Shown here one piece after another: positions 9,500-19,845 of a stretch of DNA of 64,000 bases (within the stretch, counting starts at the first letter, position 1; each line of letters starts with the position of its first letter). Below the pieces are notes generated by a model. It saw nothing but the letters and a program-made list of their open reading frames with translations. It made no database searches and was not told the origin of the DNA. Made by a program: the position numbers and the translations under genes. This DNA comes from Chara braunii (Eukaryota; Streptophyta; Charophyceae; Charales; Characeae): positions 650,252 to 714,251 of the forward strand of contig BFEA01000524.1 of the NCBI GenBank assembly GCA_003427395.1. The letters are read 5' to 3'.

Positions 9500-10420
9500 A
9501 AAAACGGAGGGCGGGAATGGAGGGTGGGAACGCGCCATGGAGTTGTCGGCATGAAAGGGAATCAAGGAAAGGAGTGGGCGGACTAGGCAGAAAACAATTC
9601 AGAGCGGGAGGTAAGGTGTCAAAATAGAAAAGCAAGAAGAACGGGGGGCGGGAACACGTCATGTAAACGTCGATCACAGAAGAGTGTACACAACAAGGAT
9701 CTCGGATTTGGGGGTGGGGTGAAGAACTACGAGGCAAGACAGTGGATGGGAATCGCGAAGGAAAGGAGATAGTGACGACAGTCCGAAACTATACACCGCA
9801 AGCACCACCGAATCCAGGTCAAAGAAAGAAATCAGAGAGAGTCGAGGGTCGAGAGGGTGGAAAGAAACCCGGGGCAGGGTGGAAAACACGACGGCAAGGG
9901 GAAAAGAGGGATGGGGGAGCATGAGGACATGGAGTAAAGTAAAGGGGGTGGAGAGGCGGGGGAACAGGGTGACGAGGATAAAGGAGTGAGGAGGACGATA
10001 GCCTAGGGCGGTGCAACGTGGAACGGGGGTGGGAACGCGTCAGGAAAACGTCAATTACAAGTAAGGGAGTGGGAATGGGTGGCAGGGAGTGAGTGTGAGT
10101 AGGGATCGTGAACGTGCAAAACAATAGGAGTAATGTCGAATCTAGACAAGAGAGAGAGGAATTGGAGAGAGTCGAGGGTGGAGAGGGTGGCAAGAAACCC
10201 GGGTTGAGTGCAGGTGGAAAATCCGAAGGTAAGGGGAGATGAGGGGTGGGGGACCAGGGGAACGCAGGAGAGGGTGAAGGAACGTATCAAGGCAACATCG
10301 ACTTGCGACTAAGGGAGAGGAAATCAGAGAAGGAAACGGGCGACAAAAAGGAGGAAAGGAAGGCAACTTGGGGGTAAGGCGAGAGAACAAGCAGTACGAA
10401 GGTGAGCTGGGTGTGTAGCA
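9500..10420 (+). repeat. purine-rich degenerate tandem repeats
   Basis: A module of GAGAGAGTCGAGGGT, then GAGAGGGTGG and AAGAAACCCGGG occurs at about 9,835 and 10,165. A second module, AACGGGGG(C/T)GGGAAC then CGTC, occurs at about 9,640 and 10,022. The period is roughly 330-380 bp. The top strand is strongly purine-biased, which generates long but compositionally biased minus-strand frames. Confidence 0.6.
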
Positions 10421-10607
10421 AGATCAAAAACATGCGCTGGAAGAGCCCGACCAGCCCCCGAAACTCGCTGAATTGCTAACAACCGGCCAAGCAAAAGAAG
10501 GAAATTAAGCCAGGGTATAAAATAATAACAAACAATAAAAACAACAAAAACAGAAAGCCACATATAAATCGTCGAAATAACAAATTATAAACAAGTATAA
10601 CAACACC

Positions 10608-12763
10608 ATGAGATCGACTAACAGGCTGCAGCGTGCACACAAACGACTGGATTCTATGCTCTTCTACAACAGTGCTATGAGACAATTGGCTGATGAGAAG
10701 CTCCGACTCAAACGCTGGTCACATCAGAATAACCTCCCGAAAACACCAGTCCCCCCAACCCTCCTACACAGGATGGAAGATCTGAACAAGGAAATACAGC
10801 AGATGGGGGACACAGGGGTACAGACGGAGGAGGAGAAACAGATGGAATCTCGGAGGCAAACACCACACAAGGGCAAGGACCCCAACGACCAGCCGCAACT
10901 CACCTGGGCGGACAAACTCCGTAATCCGCACTAGGGTCAAACTCTCACCATCCAACGGGGCCAGGGCAACCCGCGGGCCGGAAATCTTGATATCCCTTTG
11001 GATGGACTGCCCCCGGCTCGGGCCTTCTTCTTGACAAAATTTTTGCTTTCATAAAAAAACACGAGTGGTAACGCAAGGTGGAAAGCAAGTCATGGTCAAG
11101 GCTTACCCCAAAAAAATGGCATTGTGTGCCGGGACGAGATCTATAGGAAACATGCCAACAACTGGGTGTTCCATGACGACGTTGTCTTTAAATCAGTCAA
11201 CGATAAAGTTAAATGGATTGGCCATCGGTTGGAAGTGTTGAAAAAAAGTGCTGATTTGGCCCGTGACGAGTTTTTGATCCAACCGGTCTCCAACACCCTG
11301 TTCACAGTACTATGCATGAATGAATCAGATAAAACCGCGATTGATGGGTGGAAGCGTCTTCGTTGTGAGAGATCGGAGGTTCGGATTTACCCGTGGGTGC
11401 CACAACGAAGATTGGGGCCGGAAAAGAGGAGGGCACAACTGATGCTGGATTTCCACTGGGTAGAATTCCGCCATATCCCAGTCGAAATCCAAGCGGCTTT
11501 CGTGAATGACTTCGGATTGATGTACGGCATTGTCGCATTCATAGACCCTCCTTCGTGGCCAAGAGGGATGATTACTTAATGTTGGCACTGGACTTTCCCA
11601 AGGGCCAACCATTCTCCCTTGATGACGTAATCCCGTATCAGGTGGGGGGAAAAGAGTACATGATCCACACAACACACAAACTGTGGCCGTGGTGCCATAA
11701 ATGCAAGGCATACGACCACCTGAGTACGGAGTACGTCTGCCCACTGCATCCGCAAAAAAGGACACGGGTGACGGGGAGACTATTGAGGGACCCGGTTAAG
11801 ATAACCCATTGGAGAACGGTGGATCTGGGACACGAGGGATGGGTTTACATTGAGGACCGTACGAAGGAAGGCACGTCAATTGGGTGGAAATGGGAGAAAG
11901 TTAGTGAGCCGGATTGGGCCTCCCGCCCCCCGAACACATAGACTCCCCCGGCTCCGGTGGAGGAGAAGGTACAGGAGACTCCCCTGCAAGGAAACATGGA
12001 AAACACGGGCTGGAAAACGGTGCGGAAGAAAGGAGGAAAAATAATGTGGGTTCAAAAACAACAGACGAAACCCGGGTCGTCGCGAGATGACAACAAGCAG
12101 CCCCGAGCCACCCCGGGTCCTGCAGCTAGACATTATATTCCGGAAGAAGAGGACACAGACGGAACCAGGGTCCAAACGCAGCAATTCATCTCTTCCGAGC
12201 AGACACAACAGAGCACGACCGAGGTGACAAGGGGAAAGAGCACGAAGGAAAAGGAAAAAACAGCACAGGAGACAATCTTATACTCCTCACCCAAACAGTT
12301 GGGACACGAGGGAGCAGAGGGGCAGCCGGAGGTCGGGGGGATGGAGGTGGAACCAGGACCACGGGGGGAGGAGAGTCTAGAGCAATGTAAGGGGACAGCA
12401 GAAAGGAACGTTCAAGCCGGACAGACGGACACTGACCCCTTCCATGTGGCCTTTGATGCAGACCCGATGGAAGTCGATCCCCTCCCGGTTAACGTCAGTA
12501 CGACACCTGAGGGCTTAGACATGGAACAAAAGCCAGAAGGTGAGGAAGAAGGGGCACCACCACAATACCTATCTACGAAACAGAAACTGATCGCCATCGC
12601 AGAATGGTTGATGGAAAATTTGAAAGCGAAACACGGCCCCCTCACTGACGAATTTTGGGACAAGACATACTTGGAATTGTTCCCGATGCTTGACACGAGC
12701 GCCTCCCTTAAGAATGTACTGGAAAAGGGACTGCAATCTGGGGTGAGGTGGACGGAAGCATGA
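10608..12763 (+). pseudogene. LINE ORF1 (nucleic-acid-binding protein), broken
   Basis: Coding-like frames continue through this interval but are interrupted: an N-terminal part at 10,608-10,934; a second part in the same phase at 11,124-11,579 after stops; a +2-phase part at 11,555-11,941; and, after a TAG at 11,939, the C-terminal part to 12,763. The central region has the layout of plant L1 ORF1 proteins: a globular domain (DUF4283-like by position only) followed by a zinc knuckle at 11,693-11,740. The knuckle has Cys-x2-Cys-x4-His-x6-Cys spacing, two residues longer than usual. The C-terminal 270 codons are acidic, Glu/Gln-rich and probably disordered. The role would be binding element RNA in the RNP. 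The LINE's ORF2 starts immediately after. Confidence 0.75.
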
Positions 12764-12927
12764 CACAAACTAACGACAATATTTTTTGCACGATTCCATC
12801 TGCCACAAGCAACAGCAACAACAGAAACAGAACAGGACGGAGACAGGGTCGAGACAGAGAATAAACACGAACAAAGGACACAAGACCCCTTGGAATTACA
12901 ACAACCAGCTCCGCCATCGGGCCCGGT
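12760..12927 (+). pseudogene. LINE ORF2, extreme 5' end (left of insertion)
   Basis: The ORF1 stop and a candidate ORF2 start overlap as ATGA at 12,760-12,763, an arrangement compatible with termination-reinitiation. Downstream, one frame is open and Gln/Glu/Pro-rich up to about 12,927 (a phase change near 12,830 is needed). Coding signal ends exactly where copy A of the giant family begins. It resumes in a similar style at about 20,287, so ORF2 appears split by the insertion. Confidence 0.5.
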
Positions 12928-13110
12928 ATCGGTGTGAATACCCTTACGCCATGGGTTTTTGCAAGCAACAAAAAATAAGAGGTTTAAAGTTTAAGTATCC
13001 CGCGCGAGGTGAGGTTGTGTCTGAAGTTTATGTTGGCAGGATGGTTGACTAGAGTAGAGAGTGTGTGGGCGCGCAGACTTAAGGCGCGCGTGATTTATTG
13101 TGGTTTGATG
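12928..13110 (+). repeat. 5' end block of copy A
   Basis: GTGTGAATACCCTTACGCC is a decayed version of the palindrome. Then GGATGGTTGACTAGAGTAGA, GAGTGTGTGGGCGCGC and ACTTAAGGCGCGCGTGAT are nearly identical in copies B (42,285-42,345) and D (60,727-60,780 and 61,068-61,115). This is one of the best-conserved parts of the 5' half. Confidence 0.75.
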
Positions 13111-13324
13111 ATCATGGAAGCCGGCGTTGATCGGCGGCCAGATTTTTATTTCCGATTAAACTAGAATTAAAAAGAGTATGTCTCGTTTGACTGATGCGTT
13201 TGTCTGTGACTTGCGTGTACGTGCGGGGAATGACATCGACTACCATGTGAGCTGAGATTGTTTTGGTAGGTCTGCGTGTCGCACAGTGACCGTTTATTTA
13301 GGCGTTTGTCAAAACTAAACCCAG

Positions 13325-13480
13325 TCTTGGGGCTAGTACTAATTGGTTATGGAGTCAGACTTTCATCAAAGAGATTAAGGGATCGAGACCTAGCAGCAAC
13401 GACGCAGGAACATCAGAGGGGCGCGAAATAGTCGTGGGATAGCTCGGCGGGACCAAGGCGCTATTAGTAGTCACCTTATC
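13325..13480 (+). repeat. tRNA-like segment of copy A
   Basis: GGGGCTAGTACTAATTGGTT (A-box-like) and GGGATCGAGACC at 13,379-13,390 (B-box-like) have the roughly 40-base spacing of pol III type 2 promoters. The same pair occurs in copies B, D and E. The T-arm and acceptor pairing of a true tRNA are absent. Confidence 0.5.
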
Positions 13481-13699
13481 CTATTCCCTTCGCCGTATGG
13501 TCGTGACTATTTTTACTAGTATTAGTCTCATGCATGATCTTTTCACTAAGCACAATACTGGGACTAATCGCGGTCAGCACGTAGGCTAATCGACGGGTGC
13601 TTGGCCCTCGAAAGGGGACTACCCGAGTGGAGTGTGCCCCTGTGGCTGCGCGGCCAGCGGCAGCAACCTGCCGAGAGGAGTCTGTGTGTGGGCTCGCCC

Positions 13700-13755
13700 G
13701 TTGGGGATCTGAAAGGTGATCGGCTCTGCCCGAGCTGAGCATGCCAAGGGAAGCT
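13700..13755 (+). ncRNA. decayed U6-like segment of copy A
   Basis: By position and a weak alignment (GGGGATCTGAAA, then GCTGAGCATGCC) this corresponds to the clear U6-derived segment at 42,946-43,018 of copy B. On its own it would not be recognisable as U6. Confidence 0.3.
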
Positions 13756-14291
13756 CCCTATAGAGGTTTGTAGCGGCACTACAACAGAATGAATGTCGGA
13801 TTTAGGAATAAGGGTGAAGGGCTAGTCAAACGAACCGGGGCCGATCCCAGCCGAAGCTCCTTTCGGGGCGACCAGCTTCGCTAAAGACAGCGGCAAGGCC
13901 TGAGACCTGCCTGCGAGGCATGAGAGGAGCCGTGGGGACAGGGTGACTAGCGACACCGAATTTTCTTGCGTTCTGAGGGAAGATTCACTTTGAGTCTTTA
14001 CCACGCCGACGAAAAGAAAAGAGGTGGCGGTAAGCAAGAGGTCGGAGACCTACCTGGGAACTAATGCACAAGTCGCTTGTGAAGACTCAGGCATAGAGAC
14101 GATGGTAAAAAATCGAGCCACATAGGAGTTGACTATGCCCAGAGTTCCCCCCTGATTGACTCGGGCCGACGAGTTGTATTCACGAGATCATCGGGAGTGC
14201 GCTACGAGCGAAGGACCGACGAGAAGGAGGCGGAGTCATGGGAATGTGAGGAATAGGATGAACGTAATAGAGTCGAAGGAGAGGTAGGAAG

Positions 14292-14469
14292 AGCAAGAGG
14301 AGTGGATAATAGCGTAGGAAGAACACAATCGGACAGGAGATGAAGCAGCGAAAGTAATAACAAGCGGATGAACCTCGACAAGCAAGAGGAGTGGATAATA
14401 GCGCAGGAAGAACGCAACCGGACAGGAGATTAAGCAACGAAAGTAATAACAAGCGGATGAACCTCGACG
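14292..14469 (+). repeat. 89-bp tandem duplication
   Basis: Two adjacent units begin AGCAAGAGGAGTGGATAATA at 14,292 and 14,381 and end CGGATGAACCTCGAC. They differ at few positions, so the duplication is younger than copy A. Copy B shows no equivalent. Confidence 0.9.
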
Positions 14470-14888
14470 GGGAAGCGTGCCAGGTACGATCGAAGAAAGG
14501 AAAAGGAAATAGTGACAGAGTAGGAGGCTATGGCGGGGTAAGAAGCTCTGGTGACTTCGTTTCTTAACGACGTTGGGCAGGGGAAGATACTAGTTGGGGG
14601 TTTTGAGACCGGGCGAGCTTAGTGGTAGTGTTAGTTTCGATGGTCAATCAGTAGAACAGGAATTAGATAGAAAACGGGTTGCATGGAGGTAGGAGATGGT
14701 GAGAGTCGGGGATGGGGATTTTGGGCGATTTTCGATGGAGTTAGGTGAGGAAAAGGTCGGTTCTTAGGTTTCGGGACACTGCGAGTCAGATTGCGACGTC
14801 CACGTTGATAAAGGAGTGGTGGGTTTTGCCGATTTAATCATCAAGAGCTGCGTCGGGGAGGTGGTGGAGGCAGCTCCAGGAATCTTTC

Positions 14889-14920
14889 CACATTCTAGCG
14901 GAAGATTCATTCATATTTTA
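14889..14920 (+). repeat. TTCTAGCGGAAGATTC motif
   Basis: CATTCTAGCGGAAGATTCAT is a dispersed family motif. Related copies lie at about 26,080, 26,622, 27,160, 27,603, 63,088 and 63,188. It contains GAAGATTC, an inverted GAA/TTC pair like a partial heat-shock element, but a regulatory role is only a possibility. Confidence 0.55.
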
Positions 14921-16079
14921 CTTAGTCGAATTGATGGAAGTTGCCCGCTTCTATCTCTCTGCGTACATGACAGGGAAGGCAGTATATACTTCCAGGCTCT
15001 AGCGGGGAGTCTTTCGATTGGCCCGTCCTTTCGTGGAGGTGGCGTGAGTTTGGTCGTGGGGTTGGAGACTTACCTGGGTACGGTGCGCCGCCCGCCTCAC
15101 AGGTCCGATAAGAAGAACTCACCTGCACAGCCTAAGCCAATCCTCGGAGACGCGGTGTTCACCCGTGTTTATTCGTGTTCCCCGTGCTAATCGTCATAGT
15201 GAACTCGCGTTCGTCGGCCCGATTCGGTTGGTCGGACCGCTCCTAGATTTACCGTCGCTCGTGCCTTCGAGCTCATGATTGCTACCACTGAGGGGTGCAT
15301 TCGTTGTCCTCTGATAATGAGTCAGGAGGAGCGCGCAGCTGCGACGTCGTGGAAAGCAAGGGGGTCTGTTCCCGCCGACCGACCAAGAGCATCAAGGACT
15401 AGAGGTGGTATGAGGCGTATTTTAGCGGAAGTCAAGGACTTACCTGTTGATCGGTGTGTACATTTTCCATCATGTGAAGTAGTGAAGAGGAAAACCAAGA
15501 GGTTGCGAAGCTACCTGTTGGCTGGTTCGTCACGAATCTTGTCGAGCGAGTGTGGAAGGCTAGCCGTGCTAGTTGGAGTTTACCTGCAGGACGGGAAGGC
15601 TGTGTCTACAGGCCTTTCGCCACTGGCCCCTGCACATGCTCACTACGAGCACTACCCGGTTTCGTCACGGTTGTTTCCCCGGCGTCAACAGGAGTTGCTC
15701 GACCGACTATGGCCATTGTGGCGACTGAAGGACCGGGCCATTGCGTTAGAAGGTCAGGAAGAGTAAAGGAAACAAGAAAGAAGGAGAAAGTGCGCTTACA
15801 TTCAATGGCGGAGGACCAGCCGCAAGCTCGGAGACTTACCTGATACCCGGGGCGCTGCCCCTCTATCCGCCAAAGTAGTGAGGAGCAGGTCGTGGAGAAT
15901 ACAGCCTTGTCTGTCGGTCGGTATGCCCATCGTCCGACCAGCTTGTGCGGTAACCAGTCAGCCACGAAGGTGTATGCTGTTGACTGAAGAAGTGAGGGGC
16001 AAGGTCACCGAGACTGCAATTTTACCTGTTGACCGATGTATTGCTCGATCCTATCAATAGAATAGCGTGAGATCAATAA

Positions 16080-16140
16080 ACTGTGGAATGCAGACTGCGG
16101 ACTATGGACTGCGGATTGTGGATCGAGGACTACGGATTTA
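16080..16140 (+). repeat. degenerate GACTGCGGA microrepeat
   Basis: Short repeats of about 8-10 bases of the type GACTGCGGA/GACTATGGA. Copy B has a much longer CTG-rich tract at the equivalent place (about 45,280-45,840). Confidence 0.6.
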
Positions 16141-16564
16141 ACCACTGGTCGGGGTCGCTGCCGTTCGGTTCCTACTAAGTGGCGAAGGCCGAGGGACGAA
16201 GTGCAGATTTACCGCAACAAGGAGAGTGAAGCTAGGCTGGAGGCGACCTGTGGGGCGGCGTGCTGCTTTCTCAGCAGTTGAAACGATGGCAGGGAGAGCC
16301 GCCAGGCTGTATGACCAGTATCAGTGGGCAGCTCTGCGGATGCAAGGCTAGTTAAGCCATGCCACCGTTTCACTAAGGTGAAAGAGAAAGCTGTCGGATC
16401 TGATTTGCAGCCTGCATTTTGAGTCGTGGTTAGTGCCTTATGGACTTATGGCTGTGCGTTTTCAGTCATGAACCCGTGATTACTGATGGAGAGGCTATCG
16501 CTGCCAGTTGGGGGGTCGTCTGGGAAACAGCGATTGCCAGTCTGACTTCTGTTTGACCAAGTTG

Positions 16565-16970
16565 CGAGGCGTTTTAGCCACCATTGCGGGGCCCTCAAGC
16601 GTGTGAAGATAACAAGGTCCTCTCCTGGGAGTTGAGTTTGTCCCCCTCCTATATTTCGAAAGTCTGAAACCCCTATTTCTGCCCTTCTTAATCTAAGTCT
16701 AATCCTGTTTTGAGAGGAAGGCGGCAGGCAGGATTGCAACCAGTAGGACCGCAGTAAGATTCTGTGGGGAGTCGGCCCATCGATTGCGGGAGCTCTGCCG
16801 GAACTCAGGAGGAGTTCTGGAGGCAGGGAATTGAAAGGTAACCATTTGTTTTCCCTCTATAAACCCAGTTATAACCCTTATCTGTACACCTTGATATGTT
16901 TTGACTGAGTATACTGTGTGTGTCCCTACTTTGACTTTTGAGCTGACTTTCATGACATAACCAGACTAAG
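16565..16970 (+). repeat. conserved block preceding the hairpin array, copy A
   Basis: CCATTGCGGGGCCCTCAAGC, GAGAGGAAGGCGGCAGGCAG, GGAGTCGGCCCATCGATTGC and a CATAACCAGACTAA segment near 16,955 are matched in order by copy B at 45,983-46,370. It links the purine-rich half to the hairpin array. No function recognised. Confidence 0.7.
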
Positions 16971-17097
16971 TAAAGGAATGTATGCGCAATGTCAGTTTCA
17001 GTTTCATTGTTTGACTGAAAGCAGATTGTGGGGTTGCATCTGGGGGAAGGATGGGAGAAAGACAGTATTGCATGTGTCTGACCGGGTCAACCAAAGG

Positions 17098-17646
17098 CTG
17101 GGCTAGTTCCATAAGTTTGGGAAGGCCCAGTGTTATGTTTATTTTGAATTGCCTGGAGAACCAGACATGTTCCATAAGTTTGGGTGGTCTGGTTGCTCTG
17201 ATTTGCGAAGGCTGACTGTGATTGACTTTCAGGGACCAAGCATGTTCCATAAGTTTGGGTGGCTTGGTCGCCTTGTTTACTTTGAGTTTCTGTTTCTTTA
17301 GTTTATGAACGAGGAGGTCTGAGCATGTTTCATAAGTTTGGGTGGCTCAGCCTCTTCCTGCTTTGGTTTTAAGAGAAATGAACCAGGCTGAGGACCAAGA
17401 CATGTTCCATAAGTTTGGGTGGTCTTGGTCTAACGCCACGCACATGCTGGAATTAGAAGGTTATAATTTGACTATACTTTATTAAGACTAAGTGCAGACA
17501 ATTATATAAACTTGGGATATTTAAACAGTGCGGGGCGACTAGGGTGGCTTAGTCATATGCTCAAAGAAAAGAAAAGTTGTTGTGCCTTGTGTTTGTGTAT
17601 ACTCCATGGCTGAGCTAGACATGTTCCATAAGTTTGGGTGGTCTAG
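17098..17646 (+). repeat. array of six covarying hairpins, copy A
   Basis: Six hairpins at 17,098-17,130, 17,161-17,192, 17,235-17,268, 17,319-17,350, 17,394-17,429 and 17,615-17,646. All share the loop ATGTTCCATAAGTTTGGGTG (small variants). Stems are different words that remain complementary: CTGGGC/GCCCAG, CCAGAC/GTCTGG, ACCAAGC/GCTTGGT, CTGAGC/GCTCAG, ACCAAGAC/GTCTTGGT, CTAGAC/GTCTAG. Inside the loop CCA and TGG can pair again around TAAGTT. A loop-less hairpin GACTAG/TTAGTC lies at 17,537-17,554. Spacer sequence is unrelated between units but conserved with copy B. Confidence 0.9.
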
Positions 17647-17929
17647 CTTTATGCCCTATGTAAGCTGGGTATAAATGAATAAATTATTGTGAGACTATGA
17701 ACTATTGTTTGATACGTTGACTTTGGGAAAGTGAGAGTACTTACTTTTGTGGTTTGGCCTGCATGAGACTGAGTGCGACTACTACTTAGTCTATGTTTCA
17801 GTTAGTAGGTAGTTGCTTTAGTTGCTCGCCGCGTGCTAGAGCCATATGAGTTAGTTTCAATTCCTGCATTTTATGGGCTAAGTTTTTTTTACTTAGGTCA
17901 ATTTCTGCATTTTCTGGGATCTTTTGTTA

Positions 17930-18520
17930 TACTTGGTTTTATATAAATCTTGGTAGGTCACTTTTTCTACGGGAAGCGTTGCCGAAATTTCTACGAAACC
18001 AAAGAGCTGGTCAAAATTTGTCTTTTTCGGGTCCGTTTTTTCTGACTTTTTTCGGCCTAGTAAAAATCTGGAAAACCTCATTTTCTAAAGGGAGTGCTGC
18101 CCAAAATTTTTCTAATTCAGGGAGTTAGACTAAATTGAACTTTGAGAAGTCAGAATCATTTTTTAGATTCTGAACTTAGCTTTGTATAAATCTTGGAATA
18201 ACACTTTCTCTACGGGAAGCGCTGCCAAAATTTCTACAAAACTAAGGAGTCAGTTGAATTTTGTCTTAGTTGAACTTACGTTTTTTGTCCGAGTTCACAT
18301 CTTGACTTAGTATAAATCTGGGAAGTCTACCTTTCTAAAGGAAGTGATGCCCAAAATTTTACTAATTCAGGGAGTTGGACAAAATTTTGACTTTCCAGAG
18401 TTGGAGACTGTTTTTGCTTTCATATTTGAGTTATTATAAATTCTGAGAAGACACTTTTTCTATGGGAAGCGCTGCCAAAATTTTCTTAGTTTAGAGGAGT
18501 TAGATTATATTTTGACAGGT
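17930..18520 (+). repeat. alternating alpha/beta array with TATAAAT, copy A
   Basis: Five units with starts about 122-125 bases apart (landmarks 17,966; 18,088; 18,212; 18,335; 18,460). Alpha units carry CTACGGGAAGCG(C/T)TGCC, beta units CTAAAGG(A/G)AGTG(C/A)TGCC, in the order alpha-beta-alpha-beta-alpha. Most contain TATAAATCT about 30 bases before the landmark. The same order is kept in copy B. Confidence 0.85.
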
Positions 18521-19845
18521 GGCAATTCTAGCAATCCACTTTGCATTGAGGAGATTCTACCAAAGATCTACCTTTTCATTGGGCACTGACTTAGGAGTAG
18601 ACTCATGATTAGCTAAGTAGAATGATTATTGATGAAATCATGATATGGAGATTACTCTCGATTTGGACTCATAGATTTAGCTTGGGATTGGTCTGTTTTG
18701 TGTTAAAGGTCCTCTTAAACGTTTGATTTGAAATTAGGACTAGATTCAGCTTGATCCTACAAGGATCACCTTCTGTTATCACTGATAACAAGTTGGTTAC
18801 CGATTCGTCGGTCTACGACTCAACTCCGATTCATCCTCAATACTCAACCTAAAAGGCCTTAGCGATGTTAATTTTTGTTGTTTTATTAAGGTTTTCACCC
18901 GGACTTTTGTTGAATGACCATTTAACAAAGGTGCTGAGTATTTAATTATGGTTAGTTGGATAAAGGTTGGGGCTTGCATGGCTAAAGCGAGGGGTATGAG
19001 TGTAGAGATTGGTTGGAGTTGACTCTGTGTAGTGCGTGGACTCTTGTTTGACTCTTTGATGTGATTGCAGGTATGTACTGTGCGATCACACATATATATA
19101 TGGCTGTGAGGAGTCTCACTGTGATTGTGAGAAGTGATCGTCACAGACTTATTACCCTATATATATATATATGTGCGTGTGTACGTATGTTGGGTGTTCG
19201 CATGGCCTGAGGGACCTACTCTTAAAGGTTAAATGGGGTTGAAGATTGAGAAGAGAAAGGAAACCCCGCTTTATTGTTGAATGCTTCTTAAGGATTTCTT
19301 AGTCGGACGTTGGTTCTGGGCCCGGGTTCAAGGCCCTTGTCCAGGACATCCCAGTCCCTAGACTCTGCATGGAAGGGATCTCCCCCCGCGCAGAGCTTAT
19401 TTGCGCTGCCCTCCGAGATACGCAGCCTTTGGTGGCGCGGTGGCCGCACGACTATTCCTTTAGCCGTGCAATATCGTGAAGGGGCAAGCCTTCACGATAC
19501 TTCGAATCTGACACTTGAGTGTCATAAGCGGTCCTCGGATCCACGAAGGACCGCTTGATTATGGGCACTACATAGTATGCCATCATTGCGACTGTTTGCG
19601 TATTCATGCATTGCTAGTCGATATGAGTTAGCCCTATGTCCTCGCGGTCTTAAACAAAGTCTCGCGCGTGATGCCTATCCGATTTCCGCATTGGAAAGTT
19701 ATGGTATGACTACTAAGGGACTAGGAGCGTTGTCGCGTTGTTTGTTCCGTGTTGTTCTGTATTTGTATATGTACGTGCATGGGTGTGTGTGTTTTAGTTT
19801 TTAAGTTTTCTTTATAGTAGTGTGCTCGTGGCATGTGAGATACGT

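Larger units (their letters stand above)
4929..10560 (+). mobile_element. giant repeat family, copy E (5' half, heavily interrupted)
   Basis: Landmarks of the family occur here in the expected order. The terminal palindrome is at 4,929, the tRNA-like segment at 6,152-6,220, the GTGCTTAGCCC block at 7,422-7,490, the CTCGATCC hairpin at 8,692-8,715, and then purine-rich repeats. SINEs, inverted repeats and a tRNA-like array are interspersed. Sequence identity is weak, so this may be several fragments rather than one copy. Confidence 0.35.
14048..16030. repeat. reiterated CTTACCTG motifs
   Basis: Motifs ACCTACCTG (14,048), ACTTACCTG (15,068; 15,438; 15,834), GCTACCTG (15,510), TTTACCTG (15,579) and TTTACCTG (16,021) recur every 70-1,000 bases. 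Context such as TTGA(C/T)CG(A/G)TGT after the motif is also partly shared. On the minus strand each reads as a CAGGTAAGT-type 5' splice site. On the plus strand it equals the 5'-terminal recognition sequence of U1 snRNA. Copy D has the same at 63,553-63,960. Confidence 0.55.

Noticed and set aside
8880-9737. 285-codon minus-strand frame, the longest uninterrupted frame in its area
   Set aside because: It lies antisense to purine-rich degenerate repeats, is rich in Ser, Pro, Leu and Cys with no motif, and is explained by strand composition.
13325-13395. True tRNA genes at the A-box/B-box pairs (also 6,152; 7,731; 42,617; 61,335)
   Set aside because: Acceptor and anticodon stems do not pair properly; only promoter-like boxes remain.
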